Virus record (IMG/VR): IMGVR_UViG_3300011445_000018
Span: 1-64,000 of that record
DNA: 64,000 nucleotides
DNA from: a virus
Reading direction: 5' to 3' (one strand)
The translations under genes were made by a program, and so were the position numbers. This document shows, in pieces, positions 1 through 9,353 of the stretch (its first letter is position 1; each line of letters starts with the position of its first letter). The notes below the pieces were generated by a model. That model was not told where the DNA came from. It saw nothing but the letters and a program-made list of their open reading frames with translations, and ran no database searches.

Positions 1-825
1 CAAATCAGCTGAGTTAGGATCGAGATTCAATACCCACTTCAGTGCCATCTTAAAGGCATCAAGAGTTGTGGGACAATCCTTGATAAGATTAATACCAATT
101 GCACCCTGGTCAAGTTCAGCGATAATTTCCGAGCGACCTCGGAGAATAGCGATCGGCTGAAACGATTCCTCAGGTGCATCCTTACCCTTACGCTTTGCAT
201 CACGCAGTTCCTTAATGCGTGCGTTAACAGTTGGTGCGAACTGTTGAGGAGGCATAGCGATAGCACGATCGACGAAAGCAGGCTGATCTTCGGGGGGTAG
301 CTTAGCAAGGGCATAAGCATTACTCAGCTTGATATGGCCACTATCGACGAGCTTCGCAACATCATCTGTTAGCCTTAACAGACCAAGACGTTCGCTTAAC
401 CAACTAGTGGTCTTAGCTAACTGTGTTGCCAATTCCTCACGAGAAAGCAAAGGATTGCTTTCAATGATACTCAGGATAGCTTTGCTGTATTCCACAGGTT
501 TGGTTTCAACCTTGTGAACATTAGCAATAATCTGAGCTTCTAGCAACTTTCCTTCTTCGATCTCAATAACGTGACAGGGAATGGTTTCCTTACCAGCGTC
601 CTTTGAACTGTTAAGACGTTGCAAACCATCGACCAAACCATAAATGGTTTGTCCAGCTTCGTTCCTTAGTTCGCGAACCGTTATAGGGTTCATAACACCC
701 TTCATACGGATACTTTCTACCAATCCCTGGTACGCTTCAGCCTTTCTATCTACCTTACGTAGACTTTCATCTGGTTCATAAATCTCAGAGATGTTGATAT
801 GCTTCAAAGTAGTTTCTTTAGCCAT
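1..825 (-). CDS. ParB-like partition/regulatory protein, 3' end missing
   Basis: The reading frame is open from the ATG at 825 (275 codons) to the left edge with no stop, so the C-terminus is missing. Residues about 10-105 form a ParB/Spo0J N-terminal-like domain: a predicted 'NPITVREL' strand, then DGLQRL at 66-71 in the place of the usual GERR box. Residues about 127-150 (REELATQLAKTTSWLSERL) look like the ParB helix-turn-helix. Family members bind DNA sites and may hydrolyse CTP. No ParA ATPase is visible in the window, so a regulatory role is as likely as partition. It is transcribed from the left arm of the divergent promoter repeat at 957-1111. A second ParB-like gene lies at 44296. Confidence 0.8.
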   Translation of the reverse strand, partial: MAKETTLKHINISEIYEPDESLRKVDRKAEAYQGLVESIRMKGVMNPITVRELRNEAGQTIYGLVDGLQRLNSSKDAGKETIPCHVIEIEEGKLLEAQIIANVHKVETKPVEYSKAILSIIESNPLLSREELATQLAKTTSWLSERLGLLRLTDDVAKLVDSGHIKLSNAYALAKLPPEDQPAFVDRAIAMPPQQFAPTVNARIKELRDAKRKGKDAPEESFQPIAILRGRSEIIAELDQGAIGINLIKDCPTTLDAFKMALKWVLNLDPNSADL

Positions 826-954
826 TTTGTCTAACCTTATGTTAAAATAAGCATCCCTAAATATTAGGTACAATGTTATTTATAACCAATGAACCTACTC
901 CCTTCATTTTGTTAACTGTTTTAATTAACATAACAAAAAATTTGGCCGTACCAT

Positions 955-990
955 ACTATACGCTGTTTCCGGCCAATTATTCACTGACCT
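955..990 (-). promoter_or_regulatory. Putative leftward promoter for the parB-like gene
   Basis: On the minus strand GGAAACAGCGTATAGT is followed by ATGG. TATAGT (955-960) is the -10 candidate. The -35 by standard spacing (TGAATA) is poor. The GAAACAGCGTATA core is shared with the promoters at 1108 and 40724, and in weaker form at 62603. The TTTGTTATGTTAA element lies about 20 bp downstream. Confidence 0.5.
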
Positions 991-1111
991 ACTTGACCAC
1001 GGCTACCATTTCCTCTCCACATAATCATTCAATGACCATTTTATTTTCATGGCTCAAGGATAGGATCATAGTCAAGTCGGTCAGTGAATAATTGACCAGA
1101 AACAGCGTATA
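957..1111. repeat. 41-bp imperfect inverted repeat
   Basis: The left arm is 957-997 and the right arm 1071-1111. They match in 38 of 41 positions (core TCAGTGAATAATTG and its complement) around a 73-bp spacer. Each arm carries a promoter core pointing outwards, so the repeat looks like one promoter/operator duplicated in opposite orientation. It could also extrude as a cruciform. Confidence 0.85.
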
Positions 1112-1113
1112 CT
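1078..1113 (+). promoter_or_regulatory. Putative rightward promoter for the primase operon
   Basis: The plus strand shows TTGACC, then AGAAACAGCG, then TATACT (1108-1113) as the -10 candidate. The spacing from TTGACC is only 10 bp, so a phage-modified or alternative sigma factor may be needed. TTTGTTATGTTAA follows at 1137-1149 and the primase ATG at 1165. Confidence 0.5.
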
Positions 1114-1164
1114 AGTTCACCATACCCTATCATTATTTTGTTATGTTAAATGGAATGATTAACA

Positions 1165-3852
1165 ATGTTGAAATCAGAGGCAATAAAGAATCTTTTGCTA
1201 AAACTAACACATTCGGACCTATCAAAATTATATAATATTAACATGGAAGTGCAGGTTAATGTCGCACAAGATAATGGCTCACGTACCAGCGGAGAATATC
1301 AAGGCGTTCATTGGCACGGCTGGACAGATGGTAATGAAACATGGAAAAGCTTTCGCATACCATATAACGCAGCAACTAAGCCAGAGTACATTGATAAAGA
1401 TATAAGATTCAATTTAGCCTTACATGCGGAAGGTATAGGCTTAACGGGTTGGGATTGGTATAATAAACGATCCATGTGGGTAGCATTTGATTTCGATAGT
1501 ATTATCAGTCACAAGCAAGGTCTAACAACTCAGGAATTATTAATAATACAAGATCAGGCTGCAAAAGTACCATACTTAACAGTTCGCAAATCAACTAGTG
1601 GTAACGGTATACATTTCTATATCTTCTTCGATGAGATTATTTATACTGCTAATCATAACGAACATCAAGCCCTCGCACGAGCGGTCTTAGGACAATTGGC
1701 CGCTGAAACAGGTTACGACTTCAGTAACAGTGTAGACGTTTGCGGCGGCAACATGTGGATATGGCATCGTAAGATGTCCATTGAAAACGGTGGATTAAAA
1801 TTAATAAAACAAGGTGACATGTTACAGAAGGTGCCCATCAATTGGCGGGATCATATTAAAGTTATCACGGGTGCCAGACGTAAGAACATGCCTCAAGTAA
1901 TTGAGGAACAGAGCGATGCTGATAAAGCGTTCATGGAATTGGTCGGCCAATATGTACATGAACCATTGGACGATGCACACAAACAATTAATTGATTATCT
2001 TAAACAAACTGATGCTGTTTGGTGGTGGGATCAAGATAATTACATGCTTGTAACGCATACTGTTCACTTGAAAGATGCACATGAGGCCCTTAACTTTCGC
2101 GGTATTTTTAACACTGCTAGCAGTCATACTTCCCCTCACAATTGCTTTGCATTTCCTCTTCGCCGTGGGGGGTGGGTTGTACGACGTTTTACGCGAGGGG
2201 TTAAGGAACATGAATCTTGGGATCAAGATAGTGGTTCTGGGTGGACTCGTACTTTCTTTAACACTGATCCTACTCTTGCTACTGCTAGTAGGAACTTTTC
2301 GGGCGTAGAACATCCATCGGGCGGATATGTCTTTCGCATGTCAGAGAACGCTCAAAAGGCTTCATTAGCACTAGGTGCGGATTTAGCGTTACCACATTCA
2401 GCTTTATCAAGACCATCTAAATTAAAAACTCATAAAGATGGCAGATTAATTGTTGAAATTGAAAAGGATTCACTTGATGCTCCTAAAGACTTCATGGGCT
2501 GGTTAATGGATGGCAATAAATGGAAACGTATTTTTAACACTTATGTTGATAACAAATTAGATCAACCAGAGCAACATAGTTACGATGATCTCGTTAGACA
2601 TATCACTACAGAGGACGCTATTGATTGTGGTTGGGTTGTTAAGAGTGATGGAGTATGGGTCGAAGAACCATTAACACATGTGAAATTAGCATTGCGTTCG
2701 CTTGGTCTAGCTGATAGGGATACAAGTGCTGTCCTCGGTGATAATATATTCAAACGATGGACTATTGTTAACAAACCCTTCCAGCTTGAATATCCTGGTG
2801 ATCGTCAATGGAATAGAAACGCTTGTCAATTTAATTACATACCTAGTAAAGAAGATATTTTACATTATCCCACATGGAAGAAAATATTAACACATGTAGG
2901 AGAATCGTTAACCCCAGCACTAATTGAGTTCCCTTGGGCTAAAAATAACGGAATATTAACAGGGTATGATTATCTCAAATGCTGGATCGCTAGCGTCTTT
3001 CAACATCCACATGAACCATTACCTTATCTCTTTCTCTTCGGTCCAGAGAGCAGCGGTAAAAGTATTTTTCACGAAGCACTTAGTTTGTTAATTACTCAAG
3101 ATGGCTACGCGGACGGTAAAACATCGCTCCAGTCACAGCAAACATTTAACGGGGAATTGAAAGGCGCGATACTATGCTTCATCGAGGAGATAAATTTATC
3201 ACAGCGTAATAGCGTTGCATACACGCGTATCAAGGAATGGGTAACAGGTACGATGTTAAATGTACACCCTAAAGGGGGTACGCCCTATCTTGTTAAAAAT
3301 AGCACTCATTGGATACAGTGTGGTAATGATATTACTTTTTGTCCTATTTTCCCAGGTGATACGCGCATTACAGTTATACATGTTAGAGCTATACCAAAAG
3401 AGCATTGGGAAAACAAGAACGATCTCTTTGTTAAATTAAGAAAAGAAGCACCCGATTTCCTAGGTGAGGTATTAAAGTTAGAATTACCAAAATCCTCAGA
3501 TCGCTTGAATATTCCTGTTATTAATACCAGTGAGAAGATTTTAATACAAAAGCAGAATCAGAATGCTTTAGAGGAATTCCTCTCCGAACGATGTTTCCAT
3601 GCACCTGGATATAAGATCAAATTCTCTGACTTCTATGAACAATTCACTGAAACCTTTCTCGATCCAACAGAAGTATCTAGTTGGAACAAGCGTATGATTG
3701 GACGATCGTTACAATTACCATTTGTTAAAGGAAGGAATCCACCCGATGGTCAATACTACATAGGAAATATTTCGTTTGAAGAAGTCAAAGAAGTGCGTTT
3801 ACCTTTTACTGTTATTGATAACAAACTAGTTGCTAATGAGGATGCAAAATGA
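1165..3852 (+). CDS. Primase-helicase (AEP-like primase + SF3 helicase)
   Basis: An 895-residue replication protein. The N-terminal half looks like an archaeo-eukaryotic-type primase: a DFD acidic motif at about 109-111 and a GNGIH strand motif at about 146-150 are the candidate catalytic positions. The C-terminal part is a superfamily 3 helicase: Walker A GPESSGKS at about 626-633, Walker B with EE at about 674-675, and the motif C-like GND at about 720-722. It would unwind DNA and lay primers at the phage fork; no DNA polymerase is encoded in this window. The ATG follows GGAATGATTAACA, a modest Shine-Dalgarno. It is first in a plus-strand operon; the next gene overlaps its stop by 4 bp. Confidence 0.88.
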   Translation: MLKSEAIKNLLLKLTHSDLSKLYNINMEVQVNVAQDNGSRTSGEYQGVHWHGWTDGNETWKSFRIPYNAATKPEYIDKDIRFNLALHAEGIGLTGWDWYNKRSMWVAFDFDSIISHKQGLTTQELLIIQDQAAKVPYLTVRKSTSGNGIHFYIFFDEIIYTANHNEHQALARAVLGQLAAETGYDFSNSVDVCGGNMWIWHRKMSIENGGLKLIKQGDMLQKVPINWRDHIKVITGARRKNMPQVIEEQSDADKAFMELVGQYVHEPLDDAHKQLIDYLKQTDAVWWWDQDNYMLVTHTVHLKDAHEALNFRGIFNTASSHTSPHNCFAFPLRRGGWVVRRFTRGVKEHESWDQDSGSGWTRTFFNTDPTLATASRNFSGVEHPSGGYVFRMSENAQKASLALGADLALPHSALSRPSKLKTHKDGRLIVEIEKDSLDAPKDFMGWLMDGNKWKRIFNTYVDNKLDQPEQHSYDDLVRHITTEDAIDCGWVVKSDGVWVEEPLTHVKLALRSLGLADRDTSAVLGDNIFKRWTIVNKPFQLEYPGDRQWNRNACQFNYIPSKEDILHYPTWKKILTHVGESLTPALIEFPWAKNNGILTGYDYLKCWIASVFQHPHEPLPYLFLFGPESSGKSIFHEALSLLITQDGYADGKTSLQSQQTFNGELKGAILCFIEEINLSQRNSVAYTRIKEWVTGTMLNVHPKGGTPYLVKNSTHWIQCGNDITFCPIFPGDTRITVIHVRAIPKEHWENKNDLFVKLRKEAPDFLGEVLKLELPKSSDRLNIPVINTSEKILIQKQNQNALEEFLSERCFHAPGYKIKFSDFYEQFTETFLDPTEVSSWNKRMIGRSLQLPFVKGRNPPDGQYYIGNISFEEVKEVRLPFTVIDNKLVANEDAK

Positions 3853-4067
3853 TTCGTGTTAGTAAAAATTATTGGGTGAATATAGATCAAATGATGGATG
3901 TATGCGTAGATGAAAAGGAAATGGTTATAACTACAGTTGTGCAAGAATGTTTTATTGTTGAAGAAGAATATCTGGATTCTGTTTGTGCGGCTCTTAACAT
4001 TAACCCTTTGGATGTAAGGAAACTACTGAATGCGAATGATAAGCAGAATGAGGGTCCGTTGCTTTAG
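3849..4067 (+). CDS. Small hypothetical protein
   Basis: 72 residues, starting at an ATGA overlap with the primase stop, so translation is probably coupled. The N-terminal half reads as beta-strands (SKNYWVNIDQMMDVCVDEK) with an acidic helical C-terminal part. I do not recognise a family. Its position suggests a role in early replication or nucleotide metabolism, but that is inference only. Confidence 0.6.
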   Translation: MIRVSKNYWVNIDQMMDVCVDEKEMVITTVVQECFIVEEEYLDSVCAALNINPLDVRKLLNANDKQNEGPLL

Positions 4068-4095
4068 TATACCATTAGGATTGCAAACCCTAATA

Positions 4096-4224
4096 ATGAG
4101 TCTAACAATTAAAGGAATTGATAAATACGAAATAGTGACATATGTTCGTGATTGGTTGGATTGTCCACAGAACGATGCAATACGTGTTGTAGAAAGTGTT
4201 ATAGGAGTATGTTTTAATGATTAA
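4096..4224 (+). CDS. Small hypothetical protein
   Basis: 42 residues from the ATG at 4096. An in-frame ATG at 4030 would give 64 residues but overlaps the previous gene, and neither start has a strong ribosome site. The C-terminal segment (NDAIRVVESVIGVCF) is a predicted amphipathic helix. The stop overlaps the ATG of the kinase gene at 4217. Function unknown. Confidence 0.45.
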   Translation: MSLTIKGIDKYEIVTYVRDWLDCPQNDAIRVVESVIGVCFND

Positions 4225-4765
4225 ACAGGTATATTATGTTATAGGTATCACTTGTGCTGGCAAGGACTTTTTCATTGAAAGTGCTTTGAGAAAATACCCT
4301 GATGTTTTCGGTGCTTGTCAAGTAGGTAAAGAGTTTCGTAAAAGATATCCACCAGAATATTTTCAGGGACAAGGGGCACCTGAACACACAGAACGTGAAG
4401 CGATGGAGATTTTCAAGGGACAAATGACCGCGGCAGATGATGCTGGTAAAAAAATTGTCCTAGTGTCTGGTCAACCACGTAGACCTAGTCAAGTAGAATT
4501 ATGTTTAAATTATAAATGGGGTGAAGTAATTTGGGTACATGCGTCAGATGAGATAATATTATTAAGAATACGGGATAGATTTAGAGATGACCCAGCAGGT
4601 TATAATTTAGCAATACAACGTGTTATAAATGATAAAATTATGTATTATGATGTTTTATATGAACTAAATAAACGCAGCATGAAAATACTTACGTTTGATA
4701 CACAAAATCACTCTATTGATAATTTAATTTTCCTTTTAAAGGACAAACATGAAACACCTAAATAG
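4217..4765 (+). CDS. P-loop nucleotide kinase-like protein
   Basis: 182 residues. A Walker A loop GITCAGKDF is at about residues 10-18, close to the GxxxxGKD form of deoxynucleoside monophosphate kinases. A strand ending VLVSG (about 80-84) could hold the second P-loop strand, and RIRDRFRDDP is arginine-rich like a LID segment. The likely role is phosphorylation of nucleoside monophosphates for phage DNA synthesis, which fits a genome with thyX and pyrE. Substrate is not predictable from sequence. A DNA or RNA end kinase is the main alternative. Confidence 0.65.
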   Translation: MIKQVYYVIGITCAGKDFFIESALRKYPDVFGACQVGKEFRKRYPPEYFQGQGAPEHTEREAMEIFKGQMTAADDAGKKIVLVSGQPRRPSQVELCLNYKWGEVIWVHASDEIILLRIRDRFRDDPAGYNLAIQRVINDKIMYYDVLYELNKRSMKILTFDTQNHSIDNLIFLLKDKHETPK

Positions 4766-5348
4766 TAATATTCTCTGTGCAGTAGCAATTCGTACGACCG
4801 GCCCTGTACCAGGGAAACATAAATTGTTAGAAATAGCAATCATACCACTTACAGGAGATTGTAAAGTCAGTAGAGAACATATGCTTTTTAATATTCTTTT
4901 TAAGCCTGATGAATTGGATGTCAGGCGAGCGGAGTATAATTTGGATAATGATTTGGTTTTAAAATGTTTGGCCAATGGCTTTGAGTACAACGATGGGGCC
5001 GAACTATTTGAAAAATGGTTAAAGAAACTTGAACTGCGATTCTTTAAGAAAATAACAGTTTTATGCCACAATTGGGCATTCAAGAGACCATTTCTTGTAG
5101 ATTGGTTGCAACCTGCTGGCTTCGACTTAGCTTTCAATGAGGATTATCGCGACCCACAAGCTTGTGGATTATTTGTCAATGATCGCTTTGATGTTAGAAA
5201 TGAGCCATATCCATTTGCTAAAGTCAGGCTTAGTTATATGTGTGCAACGCACAAATTGGAATACGCCTCAAGACTTCCAACAGTCATTGATGAATGCGAC
5301 GCATGTATAAAGCTTTACCGTTCCCTTATACATACACAGAACTTTTAA
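4749..5348 (+). CDS. DEDD exonuclease-fold protein lacking catalytic residues
   Basis: 199 residues that follow the layout of RNase T/DEDDh-type phage exonucleases (strand ILCAV, then a TTG turn, then HNWAF, then a C-terminal helix ending YRSL). The catalytic positions are altered: the expected D-x-E-T-T-G reads AIRTTG at about 14-19, the acidic residue after HNWAF is K, and the C-terminal H-D-A-L-x-D box is replaced around LPTVIDECDA. It is therefore probably a non-catalytic binding or scaffold version rather than an active 3'-5' exonuclease. It overlaps the kinase gene by 17 bp. Its stop overlaps the end of the convergent minus-strand gene, with no terminator hairpin between them. Confidence 0.6.
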   Translation: MKHLNSNILCAVAIRTTGPVPGKHKLLEIAIIPLTGDCKVSREHMLFNILFKPDELDVRRAEYNLDNDLVLKCLANGFEYNDGAELFEKWLKKLELRFFKKITVLCHNWAFKRPFLVDWLQPAGFDLAFNEDYRDPQACGLFVNDRFDVRNEPYPFAKVRLSYMCATHKLEYASRLPTVIDECDACIKLYRSLIHTQNF

Positions 5349-6427
5349 CATGGGTTGTGCCAACTTGGTGGTGGCTCATGACATATACAATCTTCACAAG
5401 GTGGAAAATTACTAGTAACTGGATCGCTAAGTGAAAAACTTTTATTTATTTCCCAAGATGGAAAAGTAATATCGTCCTGTGTAAAAGGCTTATTAGGACT
5501 ATTTGGACTTAGGTCTGTAAAATCAGCCCCAGTTGGTTGTGCAGGAGCAATCAAATCTGCTCCAGCAGACCAGGAGCTTTTATTCATATCAGATATTATA
5601 GGAAATATTCCAGGTGACCCGCTATAGCAAGCAAAGCCTACTTTGCTTAATACTTGTGGAGTACCTATACTGTCCTCTTGTATAGGATCATCTGGAGGGC
5701 CTGGGGTAACTTGTTTACGGTATGATTGAAAACGTGCAGTACGTGAAACAAGAAAATATTCCTTCATTTCATAGCCAGGACAATATGGATGATTAAAAAC
5801 TGGTGGGACAATAAATGCACAATCACCAGTGGCTTGTGGTGTAAAAATTGCTATTGTTAATGAACTACTAAAAGTCCACTCTTCAACAATAATATGTAAT
5901 GTTGTTATGGGTGTATATTTTATAAAATTTTTAGCAATTGTGCTTGATACAGTATAAGTTGGCCTCATACCATCTAATTTAAATCTTGATGGCGCACCGG
6001 ATTCTGCTCCTGAAGCAGTAATACCAATATTAAAATTAGGACTGTACCTAGCACCACAGTTACAATTACAACCTACTGTTGGAAAAATCGCTTTTAAAGG
6101 CATCCTTAAACAATTACCCTTGACCATAAACAATTTGCCATCTTTTTCACAAATTTCTACAGCTATAATTTCATCATCATCGAATTCATGTGGTTGAAAA
6201 GTTTCTTCCGCGTTTATCACTCCGATGAAAGTATCACGGCGATTACCAAAAGAGCTATCATTCACTATTGGAAGCCAAGAACGTTCGGCCCAGCTACCAT
6301 CTATAATGCCAGCTGGGGTCATACGTAAATGGTAATCATTTGGCCCATTACGTTTTAAATAGACCAAACGAAACGGATAACCCGCCTTTATAAATTCACA
6401 AACTTGAGACAGTGTACTGGGTGTCAT
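5345..6427 (-). CDS. Virion-associated protein, distal end of structural operon
   Basis: 360 residues from the ATG at 6427, which overlaps the previous stop as TAATG; an upstream in-frame ATG at 6457 is possible. The sequence is beta-rich with a CNCNCG cluster near the middle and a cysteine-rich, proline-rich tail (CEDCICHEPPPSW) that could bind metal. I do not recognise a family. It directly follows the tail hub gene, so it may be a tail-tip or fibre component. Confidence 0.6.
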   Translation of the reverse strand: MTPSTLSQVCEFIKAGYPFRLVYLKRNGPNDYHLRMTPAGIIDGSWAERSWLPIVNDSSFGNRRDTFIGVINAEETFQPHEFDDDEIIAVEICEKDGKLFMVKGNCLRMPLKAIFPTVGCNCNCGARYSPNFNIGITASGAESGAPSRFKLDGMRPTYTVSSTIAKNFIKYTPITTLHIIVEEWTFSSSLTIAIFTPQATGDCAFIVPPVFNHPYCPGYEMKEYFLVSRTARFQSYRKQVTPGPPDDPIQEDSIGTPQVLSKVGFACYSGSPGIFPIISDMNKSSWSAGADLIAPAQPTGADFTDLSPNSPNKPFTQDDITFPSWEINKSFSLSDPVTSNFPPCEDCICHEPPPSWHNPC

Positions 6428-9036
6428 TAGAGCCACACTGGATTCTGCATTGTCCACTCGAACTTATCACCATTTATTCCAGTTTGTGCAACACCGTTTA
6501 TTTTTAATGTATTATTCTTAGCAACTAAGCACCATGTATCCGGCGGTATTTCCTCGAATTCTGCCAATTGCAATTGTTTAACTATGCGTCTCAAAGGTAC
6601 ATCACTCAAACTCTTAGTATAGACATCTACATTATACAATTTCTCAGATGCTTGATTAACACTAATAATTTTACCAGGGAACACGGCCCCCACGAAACCA
6701 TCATCTGGTTGCTGGGGTTGAGCTAGATTAACACCGTAGTTATCATAACCATAAGTGTATTTCGGCTCCTCACCTAGACCGAACGTGCGAACAAAGAACT
6801 GTGGTTCAGGTTTCCTATCATCTAGATCACTTGGTGTTAATTCGCCGTAATCTCGACGCTGGTCCCTGATACCTTGGTCAATATAATTTTGAATAGTTAT
6901 CATCTTTATGAGGGCTTTTTCCTCATCCGTTAAAGCTATCGAGCCTTCAACATCGGCACCTGGACCTGCTCCACCAGCATAATCTTCTATTAAATCTTTG
7001 TTAGTAGGAAAGAATTTATCAGTTAGAACGCGGCTCGGCCAACCGAAATCATAAGGTGTCATTTCACCGAATCGGACCGGGACCCAACATGATAATTTTA
7101 ACAGATTATCATTTGTTTGATATGTCACATCTGTAATGAGGCATTTGATCGGGTGATCGGAAAGGTAGGTCTCTAGGAAATCGAACCTAATTGTATCAAA
7201 TACCTCAAGAAAAATCTTTGAGGGATATGTTTCAAAAGTGAAACGTTTCCATACATTTGCTAAACGTATTAACCAGAATGTAGCGGACTTGACAACTAAT
7301 TGTGACATATTATAAATATAAAAATCGATCTCGCGTTCACGTACCCCGTACCGTTTGATATTATAACGTAGAACTATTTTATTTGGATCATCGATCGCTA
7401 GATTACTTTTCCATGTAGCAGTGAGCTTTGTTACTAGTTCCTCTGTTTGAGTGGTCTCCAGAACAGCGGATCCAGCATCAATATCACTCTCTGTTATTGT
7501 ATCTACTTCATCCACTTCATTAGAGAGATATTTAATATAAAAGACATTATTATTAAGCCATATGGCACAGCGTGCTTGGAACGCTATTTCCTCCAACGTT
7601 GTTAAAATGTTCTTTCTACCCGGCATCATGAAATGCGATGGATAGTTATCAATTTGACCCTTAACTTGTAAAAAGCTTATTGGGTCATAGGTTAAATCAG
7701 TATACGTATTAATCAACCATATCATTATATCGATCGTATTAGGTCCAATCGAACTTTGCAATGTAACATAAATATCATCGCTCAGGCTTTCATCGCGACT
7801 GCTAGGTGGCTTACTGAATTCAATGAAAACAAATTTGTAAGGACCACTATCCACTTTCTTTATAGTATACCAAGCACTAGGTAATGTTACTAATACCTGA
7901 CCTTTTTCCGTTTCGCGGAACGCTTGAACAGAGAGCACTGTAGAATCTATAATATTACAAACATACATTATTGTCTTATTAGACAATAATGTTATAGTTG
8001 TTCCGGCCTCAACAAATGTGAAACCAAATGGCTCATTGAAATTATCATCGAACTCCGTTAATATCGTACTATTAATAGTGAACGTGTTACCATTTAATAC
8101 ACCGCCTAGTTCGACATCACCTATTCTAACTGTTATCGGTACCCCTTGTGGGAAGCCTGTTGTATCAAGAATGTTAATTGTACCATTACTATTTGACTCT
8201 TGGTCTAGTTCGATTTCCCTTAACCCAGCTAGATCACCTTCTCCTCTAGAGATCTCCGCCCCTATTTGATTCAGATAACCTTGAATTTGTAAAGCTAATG
8301 CTGCTGCTTGTTCACGTATTTCTTCTGTATCGCCAAAATCAGCAGTGAACTCCGCTTGAAGCAAAGCTAAAGCATAGATATTAAATAAAGCACTTAAATC
8401 TTCTACTTGATGCCGACCTTTAATAATAGCTTTACTTAGTGTCGGATCTTTAACACCTAGATCCTCAGCCGTTTGGGTTGTTGGTACATCTTGTAATCTC
8501 ACAGCTGGAACATTCTGCACTTTGCCAAAAACCAACGGCCAAGGAACACCGACCAAGTTATCGGGTAAAAAGGGGAAATTTCCCTCCTCAGGTGAGAAGC
8601 CCACTTCCTTATCAGCGAGCTTACTTATGACCGCAAAAGATAGCGTTCGATCACCTTCGCTCCAGCGTATTGGACTTGATATTTCGCCCTCGAATAATTT
8701 AAGTCGTTCAGTGAGCGGTAGACCAGAGAACCATTGATACAGAATCACCTTTTTACCATGAATATCTATTCTGTTAATTATATCTTTTAGTTCACCATCT
8801 GTATCATCTAACGTTACATTTATAGTTTGTGTTTGACTCTCACTATCTAATTTCACTGTTGCTTCTAAGTCAGATAGCTCTAATATTGTACCAAAGACAT
8901 TTAGTTCACCAGGAACATCTTTATCACCATAAAGCAGAAACGGACCGTTAGTAACCCATTGAATCTCTAAGAGATTCACTGGTTCAATACCTAAAGTATT
9001 GATAATATTAGCAACGGCTGGCGTAAGTATTTTCAT
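6427..9036 (-). CDS. Tail hub/tip protein
   Basis: 869 residues. The first 150 residues (LLEIQW..., FEGEISSPIRW..., LSFAVISKL) resemble the N-terminal domain of phage tail hub proteins of the DUF2163/baseplate hub class. A helical segment around 240-285 and more beta domains follow. The C-terminal 100 residues (VFPGKIISVNQASEKLYNV...) resemble an OB-like domain. It lies downstream of the tape measure, as expected for a tip or baseplate hub protein, and starts at an ATGA overlap with the holin-like gene. Confidence 0.65.
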   Translation of the reverse strand: MKILTPAVANIINTLGIEPVNLLEIQWVTNGPFLLYGDKDVPGELNVFGTILELSDLEATVKLDSESQTQTINVTLDDTDGELKDIINRIDIHGKKVILYQWFSGLPLTERLKLFEGEISSPIRWSEGDRTLSFAVISKLADKEVGFSPEEGNFPFLPDNLVGVPWPLVFGKVQNVPAVRLQDVPTTQTAEDLGVKDPTLSKAIIKGRHQVEDLSALFNIYALALLQAEFTADFGDTEEIREQAAALALQIQGYLNQIGAEISRGEGDLAGLREIELDQESNSNGTINILDTTGFPQGVPITVRIGDVELGGVLNGNTFTINSTILTEFDDNFNEPFGFTFVEAGTTITLLSNKTIMYVCNIIDSTVLSVQAFRETEKGQVLVTLPSAWYTIKKVDSGPYKFVFIEFSKPPSSRDESLSDDIYVTLQSSIGPNTIDIMIWLINTYTDLTYDPISFLQVKGQIDNYPSHFMMPGRKNILTTLEEIAFQARCAIWLNNNVFYIKYLSNEVDEVDTITESDIDAGSAVLETTQTEELVTKLTATWKSNLAIDDPNKIVLRYNIKRYGVREREIDFYIYNMSQLVVKSATFWLIRLANVWKRFTFETYPSKIFLEVFDTIRFDFLETYLSDHPIKCLITDVTYQTNDNLLKLSCWVPVRFGEMTPYDFGWPSRVLTDKFFPTNKDLIEDYAGGAGPGADVEGSIALTDEEKALIKMITIQNYIDQGIRDQRRDYGELTPSDLDDRKPEPQFFVRTFGLGEEPKYTYGYDNYGVNLAQPQQPDDGFVGAVFPGKIISVNQASEKLYNVDVYTKSLSDVPLRRIVKQLQLAEFEEIPPDTWCLVAKNNTLKINGVAQTGINGDKFEWTMQNPVWL

Positions 9037-9353
9037 GCTTTTTTCAATTCAATATCCTTAGCCTCTGCTGCATGTTTCTCTAAAAATGTAATCTTCTCCT
9101 CGCAAGCTTTAACTAATGCTTGTGTAACCTCATCATTTGGATTGTATTGAAGGTTAACTCTTAGTGAAGTCATATATAATCTAAGTTGAAAAAGCGCTCC
9201 GCTATTAACTGAAGCATGGGTTTCTTTCCCTACCTTCTCTACTGCATCAACTTTGGTCTTTACTTTCACAGTCAAATAGCCGAAGTAGGCAATCGCAATG
9301 GTCGTTATAGCTGTTACAACCAGTTGCCAAATCTGTAAATACTCACTCATCAT
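9033..9353 (-). CDS. Holin-like small membrane protein
   Basis: 106 residues. One strong membrane segment lies at about 9-28 (WQLVVTAITTIAIAYFGYLT) after a short N-terminus, followed by a charged helical tail. Size, topology and position among tail-tip genes suit a single-span holin, but no endolysin was recognised beside it, so a tail-associated or spanin-like membrane protein is an alternative. A GGAGATGA ribosome site precedes the ATG. Confidence 0.45.
   Translation of the reverse strand: MMSEYLQIWQLVVTAITTIAIAYFGYLTVKVKTKVDAVEKVGKETHASVNSGALFQLRLYMTSLRVNLQYNPNDEVTQALVKACEEKITFLEKHAAEAKDIELKKA

Larger units (their letters stand above)
826..1164. other. Divergent intergenic regulatory region
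   Basis: This 339-bp gap separates the parB-like gene (minus) from the primase gene (plus). It holds a 41-bp imperfect inverted repeat with a promoter core in each arm, and a TTTGTTATGTTAA element downstream of each core (925-937 on the minus strand, 1137-1149 on the plus strand). A 24-codon frame on the minus strand (931 to 857) begins inside the left element but has no Shine-Dalgarno, so I do not call it a gene. Confidence 0.7.

Noticed and set aside
39-320. Small minus-strand frame inside the left ParB-like gene
   Set aside because: It is a different frame of the same strand; the ParB-like frame runs through the region with a clear domain pattern.
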